NCBI GenBank assembly: GCA_946628545.1
Contig: CAMOWU010000031.1
Coordinates: 1 to 33,721 of the forward strand
Length of the DNA stretch: 33,721 bases
DNA from: an uncultured Bacteroides sp.
GTDB taxonomy: Bacteria > Bacteroidota > Bacteroidia > Bacteroidales > Bacteroidaceae
Direction of reading: 5' to 3'
Under the pieces are notes generated by a model. The model saw only the letters and a list, made by a program, of their open reading frames with translations. It did not search any database and was not told the DNA's origin. The translations under genes and the position numbers were made by a program. Below, piece by piece: positions 1-7,734 of this stretch. Each line of letters opens with the position of its first letter. Positions within the stretch are counted from its first letter, which is position 1.

Positions 1-143
1 CCGAGGTGGCATCGACGAGTGCTGTAGCCCGACAAGCCGGACAAGGTGCCATTTCGCTCTCCCGCCCTCTGCCACACGGACTTTATGTCTGTCGTCTGGC
101 ACTTGGCGACTACGCTGAAGCGCAGAAAATCGCCATCAGGTGA
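1..143 (+). CDS. C-terminal fragment of a secreted protein with sorting-domain-like tail
   Basis: Only the last ~46 codons are in the window (frame starting at base 3, stop TGA at 141-143). The end reads LPHGLYVCRLALGDYAEA followed by QKIAIR. This fits the last beta-strands of type IX secretion (Por) C-terminal sorting domains, where a G-x-Y-x-(V/C)-x-(L/V) strand is followed by a short loop and a K-I/V-x-I/V strand. Such domains direct cargo through the outer membrane of Bacteroidetes. The gene at 31000-31482 ends in the same way. The rest of the protein lies outside the window, so its function cannot be stated. The call rests on a short pattern and is moderate. Confidence 0.5.
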   Translation, partial: EVASTSAVARQAGQGAISLSRPLPHGLYVCRLALGDYAEAQKIAIR

Positions 144-151
144 AGTCTTAT

Positions 152-170
152 GCGCGACGTGTCGCGTCCG
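152..170. repeat. GACGCGACACGTCGCG-type palindrome, copy directly after the first stop codon
   Basis: A near-perfect inverted repeat of the family CGCGAC-(GT/AC)-GTCGCG begins 9 bases after the upstream stop codon. Further copies lie at 652-675, 691-714, 3517-3634, 6388-6404 and 6419-6442. All copies I see are in the first 6.5 kb. Confidence 0.75.
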
Positions 171-185
171 TTATGATTCGCAGTG

Positions 186-529
186 CTATTCGGGGGGCAG
201 ACACTAATGGTCGCTTCGCTCAAAATTATAGGAAAATTATTCAGAAAAATTCAAGGAAATTCTACAGCAAATTTTTTTCCGATCATTTTTAAATCCAATT
301 TTTCGGCAATTTTGAGCGTAGCGACCCCAAAAGGAATATAGACTGAATTGTTATGATTCGCAGTGCTATTCGGGGGGGCAGACACTGATGGTCGCTTCGC
401 TCATAATTATAGGAAAATTATTCAGAAAAATTCAAGGAAAATCTACAGCAATTTTTTTCGATCATTTTTAAATCCAATTTTTCGGCAATTTTGAGAGTAG
501 CGACCCCAAAAGGAATATAGACTGAATTG
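186..529. repeat. Two tandem copies of a ~165-180 bp element with inverted ends
   Basis: Copy 1 is about 186-350 and copy 2 about 366-529. The repeat period, measured from the shared start TTATGATTCG at 171 and 351, is 180 bp, and a third start (530-540) is cut off after 11 bases. Each copy begins CTATTCGGGG and carries GGTCGCTTCGCTCA near the left end. At the right end lies a complementary TGAGCGTAGCGACC (TGAGAGTAGCGACC in copy 2). The arms are therefore inverted repeats around an AT-rich core. A third copy lies reversed at 14145-14310. No transposase is encoded. This looks like a MITE-like or structural intergenic element. Confidence 0.75.
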
Positions 530-538
530 TTATGATTC

Positions 539-566
539 GCGTGAATGAAAGTGAAAAGATTCACGC
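539..566. other. Perfect 8-bp hairpin in the pheS upstream gap
   Basis: GCGTGAAT (539-546) is exactly complementary to ATTCACGC (559-566) with a 12-base loop, and is followed on the + strand by ATTTTT. It may be a weak terminator for transcripts from the left. The rest of 567-736 holds two palindrome copies (652-675, 691-714) and no gene. Confidence 0.35.
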
Positions 567-651
567 ATTTTTGGCTAGTTCGCAGATTATTGCTAATTTT
601 GCAGATTGTTGGGATGAGCACACGCATTTCAACCCCAACAACACCATTGAC

Positions 652-714
652 GGACGCGACTCGTTGCGTCCCTACATTAAATCCGACAACGGACGCGACA
701 CGTCGCGTCCCTAC
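652..714. repeat. Two direct copies of the GGACGCGAC...GCGTCCCTAC palindrome before pheS
   Basis: Copies at 652-675 and 691-714 both start GGACGCGAC and end GCGTCCCTAC, 39 bases apart. The second is the consensus form; the first carries CTCGTT in place of CACGTC at the centre. They lie 22 bases before the pheS start codon, so they would be in its leader or promoter region. Confidence 0.75.
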
Positions 715-736
715 AGAGCATAAAAACTGAACAGCA

Positions 737-1759
737 ATGATATTAGAGAAAATCAAGGAGTTGCAGCAGCGCGTAGAGGGCCTGCAGGCAACTACAGCCG
801 ATGAGATTGAGAAACTGCGCATCCAGTACCTGAGCAAGAAAGGCGAGTTGAGCGCATTGATGAACGAGTTCCGCAACGTACCTGCCGAGCAGAAGAAAGA
901 GGTGGGTATGCGCATCAACGAACTGAAACAGAAGGCTTTCGACAAAATCAACTCACTACGCGAAGCCTTAGGCGGCAACAACGATGCCGACAGTGCGATC
1001 GATATCACCCGTACGGCATATCCCATCCGCTTGGGCACACGCCATCCGCTCACACTGGTAAAGAACGAGATCATCGACATCTTCTCCCGTTTGGGATTCT
1101 CACTGGCCGAAGGTCCTGAGATAGAGGACGACTGGCATGTGTTCTCGTCGATGAACTTCGCCGACGACCACCCCGCCCGCGACATGCAGGACACCTTCTT
1201 CATCGAGGCACATCCCGACATCATCCTCCGCACCCACACTTCAAGCGTACAGAGCCGCGTGATGGAGCGTCAGCAGCCTCCTATCCGTGTCATCTGCCCT
1301 GGACGCGTCTATCGCAATGAGGCCATCAGCGCACGCGCGCACTGTTTCTTCCACCAAGTGGAAGGTCTGTATGTGGACCAGGACGTAAGCTTCACCGACC
1401 TCAAGCAGGTACTCCTGCTCTTCGCCAAGGAACTGTTCGGCCCCGACACCAAGATCCGTCTGCGTCCCTCCTACTTCCCCTTCACAGAGCCATCGGCAGA
1501 GATGGACATCAGCTGCAATATCTGCGGCGGTGTAGGTTGCGGATTCTGCAAACACACTGGTTGGGTAGAAATCCTGGGCTGTGGTATGGTACATCCCCGT
1601 GTGCTTGAACTCAACGGCATCGACAGCACAAAATACAAGGGCTATGCCTTCGGTATGGGCATCGAGCGAATCACCAACCTCAAATATCAGGTCAGCGACC
1701 TACGTCTCTTCTCTGAGAATGACGTTCGCTTCCTGGAGGAGTTCGAGGCTGCCAACTAA
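737..1759 (+). CDS. pheS: Phenylalanyl-tRNA synthetase, alpha subunit
   Basis: Catalytic subunit of the cytoplasmic alpha2-beta2 enzyme that charges tRNA-Phe with phenylalanine using ATP. The 340-residue product has the usual length and order. There is an N-terminal coiled-coil tRNA-binding arm (about residues 1-90), then the class II catalytic core. Visible motifs are RTHTSSVQSR (about 165-174), the motif 2 strand GRVYRNEAISARAHCFFH (about 189-206) and motif 3 GYAFGMGIERI (about 302-312). The cysteine-rich stretch CNICGGVGCGFC before TGWVEILGCGMV is usual in bacterial PheS. The ATG at 737 gives the standard N-terminus. pheT is not adjacent, which is common in this order. The upstream gap is filled by repeats and shows no clear promoter. 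Confidence 0.97.
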   Translation: MILEKIKELQQRVEGLQATTADEIEKLRIQYLSKKGELSALMNEFRNVPAEQKKEVGMRINELKQKAFDKINSLREALGGNNDADSAIDITRTAYPIRLGTRHPLTLVKNEIIDIFSRLGFSLAEGPEIEDDWHVFSSMNFADDHPARDMQDTFFIEAHPDIILRTHTSSVQSRVMERQQPPIRVICPGRVYRNEAISARAHCFFHQVEGLYVDQDVSFTDLKQVLLLFAKELFGPDTKIRLRPSYFPFTEPSAEMDISCNICGGVGCGFCKHTGWVEILGCGMVHPRVLELNGIDSTKYKGYAFGMGIERITNLKYQVSDLRLFSENDVRFLEEFEAAN

Positions 1760-1832
1760 GTATTCCTATGGGTCCAGAATGAGTCTAATGGGCGGAATGG
1801 GCAAAACAGATTTGACCCATCCCGCCCTTTAT

Positions 1833-1945
1833 GCCCCGAAAGGGCAATATCATACAACCTACGCCCTGAAAGGGCAATATCTCCCAGCCCAGGGCAACGC
1901 CCTGGGAATATGCAGACCGCGACAAACGCCCTGAAAGGGCAACAT
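1833..1945. repeat. GCCCTGAAAGGGC / CCCAGGGCAACGCCCTGGG palindrome cluster
   Basis: Three GCCC(T/C)GAAAGGGC palindromes (1833-1845, 1863-1875, 1928-1940) flank a longer hairpin, GCCCAGGGCAACGCCCTGGG (about 1887-1906). The cluster fills much of the 221-bp gap between pheS and gpmI. The same units occur inverted at 10741-10972 behind aroK. In RNA they would form stable stems and may end pheS transcription, although no clean T-tract follows. Confidence 0.75.
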
Positions 1946-1980
1946 CATAAATAAAAGCAACCCAAAAATAACGAACGATT

Positions 1981-3513
1981 ATGAGAAAGAAAGCATTATT
2001 GATGATTCTCGACGGATGGGGAATCGGAAAGAAAGACAAAGGCGACGTGATCTACTGCACGCCGACCCCCTACCTCGACTACTTGAACGCCACCTACCCT
2101 CACTCGCAGCTGCAGGCCAGTGGTGAGAACGTGGGACTGCCCGACGGACAGATGGGCAACTCTGAGGTGGGACACCTCAATATCGGTGCCGGACGCGTGG
2201 TCTATCAGGACCTGGTGAAAATCAACCGAGCTTGTGCCGATGGCAGCATCCTCAAGAATCCCGAAGTCGTATCGGCTTACGAATATGCCAAGCGCACTGG
2301 CAAGAGCATCCACCTGATGGGACTGACCTCTGACGGCGGTGTGCACTCTTCTCTCGACCACCTCTTCAAACTCATCGATATCGCCAAGGAGTATGGCATC
2401 GACAACACTTTCGTACACTGCTTCATGGACGGACGCGACACTGACCCCAAGAGCGGAAAGGGCTTCATCGCCGCCTTGCAACAGCACTGCAACGAGCAGA
2501 CCGGCCACATCGCCAGCATCATCGGACGTTTCTACGCCATGGACCGCGACAAGCGCTGGGAGCGTGTGAAGGTGGCCTACGACCAGTTGGTCAACGGCAT
2601 CGGACGACAATGCACCGACATGGTGGAGGGTGTGCAGAGCTGCTACGACGCAGACTCTGAGGACCACAAGGACACCGACGAGTTCATGGAGCCACTGGTG
2701 AACGCCAATGTGGATGGACGCATCAAGGAAGGCGACGTGGTCATCTTCTTCAACTACAGAAACGACCGCGCCAAGGAATTGACCATCGTACTGACACAGA
2801 AGGACATGCCTGAGGCCGGCATGCACACCATCCCTGGATTGCAGTACTACTGCATGACTCCCTACGACGCCAGCTTCACAGGCGTACATATCCTCTTCCC
2901 CAAGGAGAACGTGCAAGACACCCTGGGCGAATACCTCAGCAGTCTGGGACTGAAGCAGTTGCACACAGCCGAGACAGAGAAATACGCCCACGTGACCTTC
3001 TTCTTCAATGGTGGACGCGAGGAACCTTACGCTGGTGAGGAGCGCACACTGGTGGCATCGCCTAAGGTGCCTACCTACGACCTGCAACCAGAGATGAGCG
3101 CCTACGAGGTGAAGGACAAACTCGTGGCAAGCATCAAGAAGGACGAGTACGACTTCATCGTGGTCAACTTCGCCAACGGAGACATGGTGGGACACACTGG
3201 TGTCTATGAGGCCATCGAGAAGGCTGTGGTGGCTGTCGATGCCTGCGTCAAGGATGTGGTGGAGACCGCAAAGGCCACTGGCTACGAGGTGATCATCATC
3301 GCCGACCACGGAAACGCCGACAACGCACTCAACCCCGACGGCACCCCCAACACAGCGCACTCGCTCAACCCCGTGCCGTTCATCTACGTCACTGAGAACA
3401 AGCATGCCACTGTCGCCGACGGTATCCTCGCCGACGTGGCACCAAGCATCCTCCACGTGATGGGACTGCCACAGCCTGCCGACATGACTGGCCACGACCT
3501 CATCACCGACTAA
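1981..3513 (+). CDS. gpmI: 2,3-bisphosphoglycerate-independent phosphoglycerate mutase
   Basis: Interconverts 3- and 2-phosphoglycerate in glycolysis and gluconeogenesis in the cytoplasm, using two metal ions and a phosphoserine intermediate. At 510 residues it has normal length. Visible features are the N-terminal metal-binding [10 protein letters not shown] (about 7-16) and the phospho-acceptor serine in [17 protein letters not shown] (Ser about 61). The inserted phosphotransferase domain contains [11 protein letters not shown] (about 147-157). The C-terminal metal site is [10 protein letters not shown] with [10 protein letters not shown]. The ATG at 1981 has no Shine-Dalgarno, only an A-rich leader. 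It appears to be a single-gene unit between two repeat-filled gaps. Confidence 0.97.
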   Translation: MRKKALLMILDGWGIGKKDKGDVIYCTPTPYLDYLNATYPHSQLQASGENVGLPDGQMGNSEVGHLNIGAGRVVYQDLVKINRACADGSILKNPEVVSAYEYAKRTGKSIHLMGLTSDGGVHSSLDHLFKLIDIAKEYGIDNTFVHCFMDGRDTDPKSGKGFIAALQQHCNEQTGHIASIIGRFYAMDRDKRWERVKVAYDQLVNGIGRQCTDMVEGVQSCYDADSEDHKDTDEFMEPLVNANVDGRIKEGDVVIFFNYRNDRAKELTIVLTQKDMPEAGMHTIPGLQYYCMTPYDASFTGVHILFPKENVQDTLGEYLSSLGLKQLHTAETEKYAHVTFFFNGGREEPYAGEERTLVASPKVPTYDLQPEMSAYEVKDKLVASIKKDEYDFIVVNFANGDMVGHTGVYEAIEKAVVAVDACVKDVVETAKATGYEVIIIADHGNADNALNPDGTPNTAHSLNPVPFIYVTENKHATVADGILADVAPSILHVMGLPQPADMTGHDLITD

Positions 3514-3516
3514 GCT

Positions 3517-3634
3517 GTAGGGGCGCGACGTGTCGCGTCCGCTATGCTTCAAAACGCAACACGTCGCATCCGATATGTTTCGGATGCGACGTGTCGCTTT
3601 CATGATGTTTCGGACGCGACCTGTCGCGTACCTA
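3517..3634. repeat. Four GACGCGACACGTCGCG-type palindromes right after gpmI
   Basis: Degenerate copies lie at about 3517-3540, 3551-3571, 3581-3600 and 3610-3634, starting 4 bases after the gpmI stop. Between the second and third, GCATCCGA (3567-3574) pairs with TCGGATGC across TATGTT, giving an extra hairpin. The third copy decays into CGTGTCGCTTTCATG. They may serve as the gpmI terminator region. Confidence 0.7.
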
Positions 3635-3755
3635 CATGAGAAATGAACAGTTTCAACTCCACAAAAAATTGTCAAAATGGAATCAATATTTGTCAATATG
3701 GAAACATCGGCCTTTTTAACACATTACAAACCAGCCGTAAATATGAAATAATACC

Positions 3756-3763
3756 TAAATTTG
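3756..3763 (+). promoter_or_regulatory. Possible -7 box (TAAATTTG) for the LruC lipoprotein gene
   Basis: TAAATTTG matches the Bacteroidetes -7 consensus TAnnTTTG and lies about 95 bases before the start codon in an AT-rich stretch (3640-3858). I do not see a good -33 TTTG at the right distance, so this is a tentative call. The remainder of the 345-bp gap holds only the palindromes listed at 3517-3634. Confidence 0.3.
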
Positions 3764-3858
3764 CTCTCTAAAACACAGTGGGTTACTATTACAACTACCC
3801 ATTCAATCTATTTTCGCAAAAATAATTATAATTATATTTTCAAAAAATCTGTATAAGA

Positions 3859-6312
3859 ATGAGAATGAAAATGACTAAGGCAGTGCTCGCACTTTCCCCA
3901 GTGGCATTGTCGTTGATGATTGCGGGGTGTACGAATGAAGAGCTCGTCAATGAGCGAATCACCAAGTACGAGCAGAACTTCAAAGAGACGTTCGGGGACA
4001 TCGACCCAACACATGACTGGTCGATGGCTACTGCCGTGACAGCCAACATCGACCTCTCCAAGGCACCTGCCGGCACCTACGAAGTGAAGATCTACTCTGA
4101 AAAGAACGGCTATCTGCTCAAGAAAGCCTTCGTGGAGAACAACGCCCAACTGCATTTCGATGCCATCAAGGGCGAGAAGTATGTGCGAGTACTTGCCCGC
4201 AAGACCTCCGCTCTCGGACTTACCGCCATCAACGGATACTTCCCCGTGGAAGACGGTGTGGTCAACACTGCAAAAGACACACGTGCAGCCAGCACTGCCG
4301 ACCAGTGCAACACAACCGTAGGCGACAAGATCGATTTGGGCACGAAAAAAATGAATGTAGCCGACGCTACATACCAACCTGCTGTTGATACTTATTATTA
4401 TAATGTATCATCGTTACCTACAAATGAGGAAGGCAGATATTATATCACAACAATAGAAGGAGCTGATTATTCTGCAGGTGGAAGTGGTAAATACAAGGTA
4501 TGCCAGACTCAAAATGGCACGAACGTTGATTTACCAGACATGGATATGTATGAAGTGGGAAAAATTGTCTATCCTGCAGGCAACAACTATGATTTAGGAA
4601 ATTATTTGATGTATAAGACATCTTCAGATGGTCAGTTAAGCATTGCCGGCGGAACCTACGTCAAACCTGCTTGCTATGCAACGGTTTCTACAGAACAGAA
4701 TGTGAAATGGGCAGGCGATTTCTATTATCTCAACGATGTATATAAGTCTATCGACAAAGAGACACAGATGCCGTTTGACGATCTGTTGCCACTCGTGAGC
4801 TCGGCTCATCCCGACCCCATCTTCCACGAAACAGAAGACAACCGCACCAAATGGGAAGATGACCTTGACTTCAATGTGGAGTTGGTGCTCACCGAAGATG
4901 GTCCAATGACATATACCTATGTATTCTACGGATCTATCTACCACAATATGTTGGGCTACTTCTATTGGTTTGAGGATGAGGGTATGACTGATGCTGAGAG
5001 AAAAGCCGCACGAATTGCCGCACCAAAATATGTCCTCATGAACAACACATTCCCAACAAATGTGCAAAGTGAAACAGGAAAGCCCAACCTGCAGTGCTAT
5101 AACGATCAGAATGGAACCAATGCGCACACACCTGGTGGTATGGATATGCCAACGTGGGTGGATTCAGGCATAGAAGCTCACACAGGCCACTTCCTACAAG
5201 GCACAACCTACCACATGGTTTATTTCGGTGAGAACTATGACGGAACTGCTTCCTATACGTTCCCCAAGGGCGCACATGTAGCATTCTTCCTGCTCACTAA
5301 GGCTACACACGGTTCAGATGGAGGAAAAGGAGCATACGAAGACAACAAGGGTACTGGTCTCTTCTATTCTATCAAAGACATGAACGAAGACCAGGAAATA
5401 ATGATTGACGAAGAGGGCAACAAATGCTTCCTCAACGACAAACACTGGTGGGCATCACAGGTTGGTGGCACCTGGAATCCAGATGAAGAACGACCAAACG
5501 AAGGTGAAGTGGCTGCCGTGTTCTACAGTTACAAAGGCTCGATGGTTTTAGGTTTCGAGGACGATGTGGATAAGGATGAAAACGATATGCTCTTCTTCAT
5601 CAGCGCACCTATCACTCCACCTGTGGAACTTTCTGATGAAACTGAGGAAGAGATGTCGTGGGTAGTGGCTTGCGAGGACCTTGGCGGCACTTACGACTAC
5701 GACTTCAACGATATTGTCTTCGACCTCGGTCAACTGACTGTTTACACCACTACAACAACCACTTCTGAAGGCCAATCCTCTTCAACCATCTCCTTGAATA
5801 AGGCTGAACTCTTCCTGCGCCCATTGGCTGCCGGTGGTACACTGCCCGCTTACATCTACTTCGATGCGAACGGTGACGGCATCAACAGCGACGACGAACT
5901 GATTGGTGAGGCTCACGACCTACTGAAAGCTGGTGCTCCTACCACAGGGCCTATCAACGTTGGCGGAATGAGCGTGGATCCAACGAAAGTAGCACGTATC
6001 AAACTTGCCGACATCGATGAACCTTCAGTCACTGAAGAAGGCATCAAGTCGTATATCGCCGAGCAGGTGGCAAAGATCAAGATTGTGGTGAACAACGGAG
6101 GTACAAAAGAAGCTCTGGAAGTCACTGCACCTGACGAGAACGGCAGCAACATTCCTCAGATGCTGATCCTGCCTCGCGGATGGGACTGGCCAACAGAACA
6201 CCAGCACATCTTCACCGTCTATCCACAGTTCAAAGAGTGGTCAACAGACAAGACCAAGAACGGCTGGATCACCGATCCTATCGGCAGCTTCTACACAAAT
6301 CCGTTCAAATAA
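3859..6312 (+). CDS. Large LruC-domain lipoprotein, probably outer-membrane or surface attached
   Basis: An 817-residue lipoprotein. The signal peptide ends in the lipobox LMIAGC (Cys 24), followed by TNEE, whose acidic residues could act as a Bacteroidetes surface-export signal. Residues 40-55 (FKETFGDIDPTHDW) are a hallmark of this Bacteroidales family. The C-terminal third carries DLGGTYDYDFNDIVFDLG (about 609-626), typical of LruC-type domains. It also carries a calcium-loop-like DANGDGINSDDELIGE (about 669) and the family ending with GWDWPTEHQ...YPQF. No enzymatic motif is visible; it may be an adhesin or fimbria-associated surface protein (inference). Base composition is uneven: about 58% G+C near 4201-4260 but only about 32-37% over 4381-4500. 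This suggests a mosaic middle section. The gene ends in a strong terminator. Confidence 0.75.
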   Translation: MRMKMTKAVLALSPVALSLMIAGCTNEELVNERITKYEQNFKETFGDIDPTHDWSMATAVTANIDLSKAPAGTYEVKIYSEKNGYLLKKAFVENNAQLHFDAIKGEKYVRVLARKTSALGLTAINGYFPVEDGVVNTAKDTRAASTADQCNTTVGDKIDLGTKKMNVADATYQPAVDTYYYNVSSLPTNEEGRYYITTIEGADYSAGGSGKYKVCQTQNGTNVDLPDMDMYEVGKIVYPAGNNYDLGNYLMYKTSSDGQLSIAGGTYVKPACYATVSTEQNVKWAGDFYYLNDVYKSIDKETQMPFDDLLPLVSSAHPDPIFHETEDNRTKWEDDLDFNVELVLTEDGPMTYTYVFYGSIYHNMLGYFYWFEDEGMTDAERKAARIAAPKYVLMNNTFPTNVQSETGKPNLQCYNDQNGTNAHTPGGMDMPTWVDSGIEAHTGHFLQGTTYHMVYFGENYDGTASYTFPKGAHVAFFLLTKATHGSDGGKGAYEDNKGTGLFYSIKDMNEDQEIMIDEEGNKCFLNDKHWWASQVGGTWNPDEERPNEGEVAAVFYSYKGSMVLGFEDDVDKDENDMLFFISAPITPPVELSDETEEEMSWVVACEDLGGTYDYDFNDIVFDLGQLTVYTTTTTTSEGQSSSTISLNKAELFLRPLAAGGTLPAYIYFDANGDGINSDDELIGEAHDLLKAGAPTTGPINVGGMSVDPTKVARIKLADIDEPSVTEEGIKSYIAEQVAKIKIVVNNGGTKEALEVTAPDENGSNIPQMLILPRGWDWPTEHQHIFTVYPQFKEWSTDKTKNGWITDPIGSFYTNPFK

Positions 6313-6338
6313 TCCTTAAAGACGTATTTATCCATGCG

Positions 6339-6381
6339 GATGGAGTGCTTAGCAAACCTGAGCACTCCATCTTTTTATTTC
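6339..6381 (+). terminator. Rho-independent terminator of the LruC lipoprotein gene
   Basis: GATGGAGTGCT (6339-6349) pairs perfectly with AGCACTCCATC (6361-6371) and is followed by TTTTTATTT. It lies 26 bases after the stop codon. Confidence 0.9.
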
Positions 6382-6387
6382 AAGCTG

Positions 6388-6442
6388 TAGGGACGCGACA
6401 CGTCAACCCAATCATAGCGGACGCGACACGTCGCGTCCCTAC
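6388..6442. repeat. One partial and one full GACGCGACACGTCGCG palindrome
   Basis: A half copy, GTAGGGACGCGACACGTC (6388-6405), and a full copy (6419-6442, ending GCGTCCCTAC) lie between the two convergent terminators of the LruC and anti-sigma genes. This is the rightmost position of the family in the window. Confidence 0.75.
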
Positions 6443-6482
6443 GGGAAAAAGAAGGAGCCCAGTGGTATTAACCGCTGGGCTC
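6443..6482 (-). terminator. Terminator for the ECF sigma/anti-sigma operon
   Basis: On the minus strand GAGCCCAGCGG and CCACTGGGCTC (6455-6482) form an 11-bp stem with one G-U pair and a TTAATA loop, followed by CTTCTTTTTCCC. It lies about 105 bases after the anti-sigma stop codon. Confidence 0.75.
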
Positions 6483-6587
6483 TATCTTCAACATTGTTTT
6501 TTTGTTGGTTTTTGAGAGAATTGAAACTTCACAGCCTCTTTTTAGGTCTCAAAGCATGATTGTTATTTTGGTTTAAAGTTTTGGTTT

Positions 6588-7091
6588 CTACTGTTGTTGG
6601 TCGGTAGCCAAAGGTTTGGATCCTAATGGCATGATGGTGTCGATACTGGCTTCAGCAGCCACATGGTCAACATTGTTGGTGGCAGTGACCACATCTGTCT
6701 GCCTGTAGGTCTGTGGATGAGCCATGTAGTCTGTCTGAACTGGCTCAGGCCTATCCTGCAAAATCGACTTCTCGGTGATGGAACCGATGGTAAGTACAAT
6801 CGCTATAGCAGCTGCGGCCTTGACGATGGGTGAGAAACGACTCCAAAGGCTAATCTGACGCGCCTTGACTGCCGGCTTATCCTCTACCATGGCCAAGATG
6901 CGCTCGTCGAAATCATCGCTCAGACGGTTCTCCTTGTCCTCATCTGCGATGGCGAATACCTCCTTGTACTGCAACAGGCGTGCAGGCACATCCTTCTGGT
7001 TGAAGAAGGAGCGTAGGATCTGCTCTTCCTCCAGACTGGTCTCGCATTCCCAGTAGCGTTCCAGTAGTTGTTCAATGTACTTATAATCCAT
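6588..7091 (-). CDS. Single-TM protein overlapping the sigma gene, probable anti-sigma factor
   Basis: A 167-residue protein. Residues 1-85 form a charged, helical cytoplasmic domain (MDYKYIEQLLERYWECETSL...). A membrane segment at about 88-106 (IVKAAAAIAIVLTIGSI) follows. The polar C-terminal tail of about 60 residues would be periplasmic. The architecture and position fit anti-sigma factors that sequester an ECF sigma at the membrane. No zinc-binding HxxxCxxC motif is visible, as is usual for this Bacteroidales type. The start codon lies inside the last codons of the sigma gene (11-base overlap), so translation is probably coupled and stoichiometric. Related proteins are conserved behind sigma genes in Prevotella and Bacteroides. 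The inducing signal is unknown; no FecR domain or TonB-dependent receptor is adjacent. Confidence 0.65.
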   Translation of the reverse strand: MDYKYIEQLLERYWECETSLEEEQILRSFFNQKDVPARLLQYKEVFAIADEDKENRLSDDFDERILAMVEDKPAVKARQISLWSRFSPIVKAAAAIAIVLTIGSITEKSILQDRPEPVQTDYMAHPQTYRQTDVVTATNNVDHVAAEASIDTIMPLGSKPLATDQQQ

Positions 7092-7590
7092 ACCTGTTGA
7101 GTTTGATGTATTGTTCTTTGATTTTCTGCCTTGCCCTGAAGAGACTGACCTTCACATCTGCTTCTGTGATTTGCAGGATCTGAGCGATCTCTTTGTACTC
7201 CTTGCCTTCCACATCGCGCAACTGGATGATGGCTTGCTGCTTCTCTGGCAACTGGCTGACAATCTGTTGTATCAGGCTTTGTCCTTCCTTGGCAATCAGT
7301 TGGTCTGCCGGAGTGTTGTCGCTGTCTGCCGCCTCATGCAATGCAGGGTCGAATGCGATGTTCTGCGTTTCTTTCTTCTGCAGGTGGTCGATAGCGAGGT
7401 TGTGGCAAATGGTGAACCCCAATGTCTCTATCCCCTCCGCCTTGAGCTCTTCGCGTTTGTTCCAGAGGCGCAGGAGCGTCTCCTGCACGATGTCTTCAGC
7501 CTCCTCTCTGTTGCGAGTAAGACGAAGTGCCAGTCTGAAGAACTTGTCTTTCAGTGGCAAAACATCGTTTCTGAAACTGATCTCTTTCAT
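7081..7590 (-). CDS. ECF-type RNA polymerase sigma factor
   Basis: A 169-residue sigma-70 family regulator of group 4. Region 2 (about 15-70) includes RLTRNREEAEDIVQETLLRLW, which binds core polymerase and the -10 element. Region 4 (about 110-158) includes LPEKQQAIIQLRDVEGKEY and EIAQILQITEADVKVSLFRA, the helix-turn-helix that reads the -35 element. It redirects RNA polymerase to a small regulon. It is the first gene of a two-gene operon with the overlapping anti-sigma gene. A GTAAC-N16-CGTATT promoter lies just upstream (see 7606-7632), predicting positive autoregulation. Confidence 0.92.
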   Translation of the reverse strand: MKEISFRNDVLPLKDKFFRLALRLTRNREEAEDIVQETLLRLWNKREELKAEGIETLGFTICHNLAIDHLQKKETQNIAFDPALHEAADSDNTPADQLIAKEGQSLIQQIVSQLPEKQQAIIQLRDVEGKEYKEIAQILQITEADVKVSLFRARQKIKEQYIKLNRYGL

Positions 7591-7605
7591 CGCCTTCTAA
7601 ATACT

Positions 7606-7632
7606 AATACGGGTGAACTGGAAGAAAGTTAC
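7606..7632 (-). promoter_or_regulatory. ECF-type promoter of the sigma/anti-sigma operon (GTAAC-N16-CGTATT)
   Basis: Read on the minus strand, GTAAC (7628-7632) is followed after exactly 16 bases by CGTATT (7606-7611), 16 bases before the sigma ATG. GTAAC or AAC at -35 and CGT at -10 with 16-17 bp spacing is the usual signature of ECF-dependent promoters. Its position directly ahead of an ECF sigma gene implies autoregulation. The leader would be about 10 bases long. Confidence 0.6.
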
Positions 7633-7667
7633 AGCTCACCCAACATTTTTTTATATTTTTTTGAGGA

Positions 7668-7705
7668 CTCCCCTCCCCTCTAAGGGGAGGGGCAGGGGTG
7701 GGGTA
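7668..7705. repeat. Single GGGGAGGGG/CCCCTCCCC unit behind argB
   Basis: CTCCCCTCCCCTCTAAGGGG followed by AGGGGCAGGGGTGGGGTAA is the reverse complement of the units in the array at 8530-8764. It lies 30 bases downstream of the argB stop codon and about 36 bases upstream of the sigma promoter, and may form a strong stem in either transcript. Confidence 0.75.
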
Positions 7706-7734
7706 AAATACAGGCTCCTATTGATACAGTTGGT

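Noticed and set aside
532-730. Short + strand frames of 61-63 codons before pheS
   Set aside because: They are made of the palindromic repeats (peptides like GRDTSRPY) and have no family resemblance; they are by-products of repeat sequence.
1996-3696. 566-codon minus-strand frame opposite gpmI
   Set aside because: Long only because of codon bias in gpmI; it is His/Val-rich with no domains, and gpmI on the other strand is certain.
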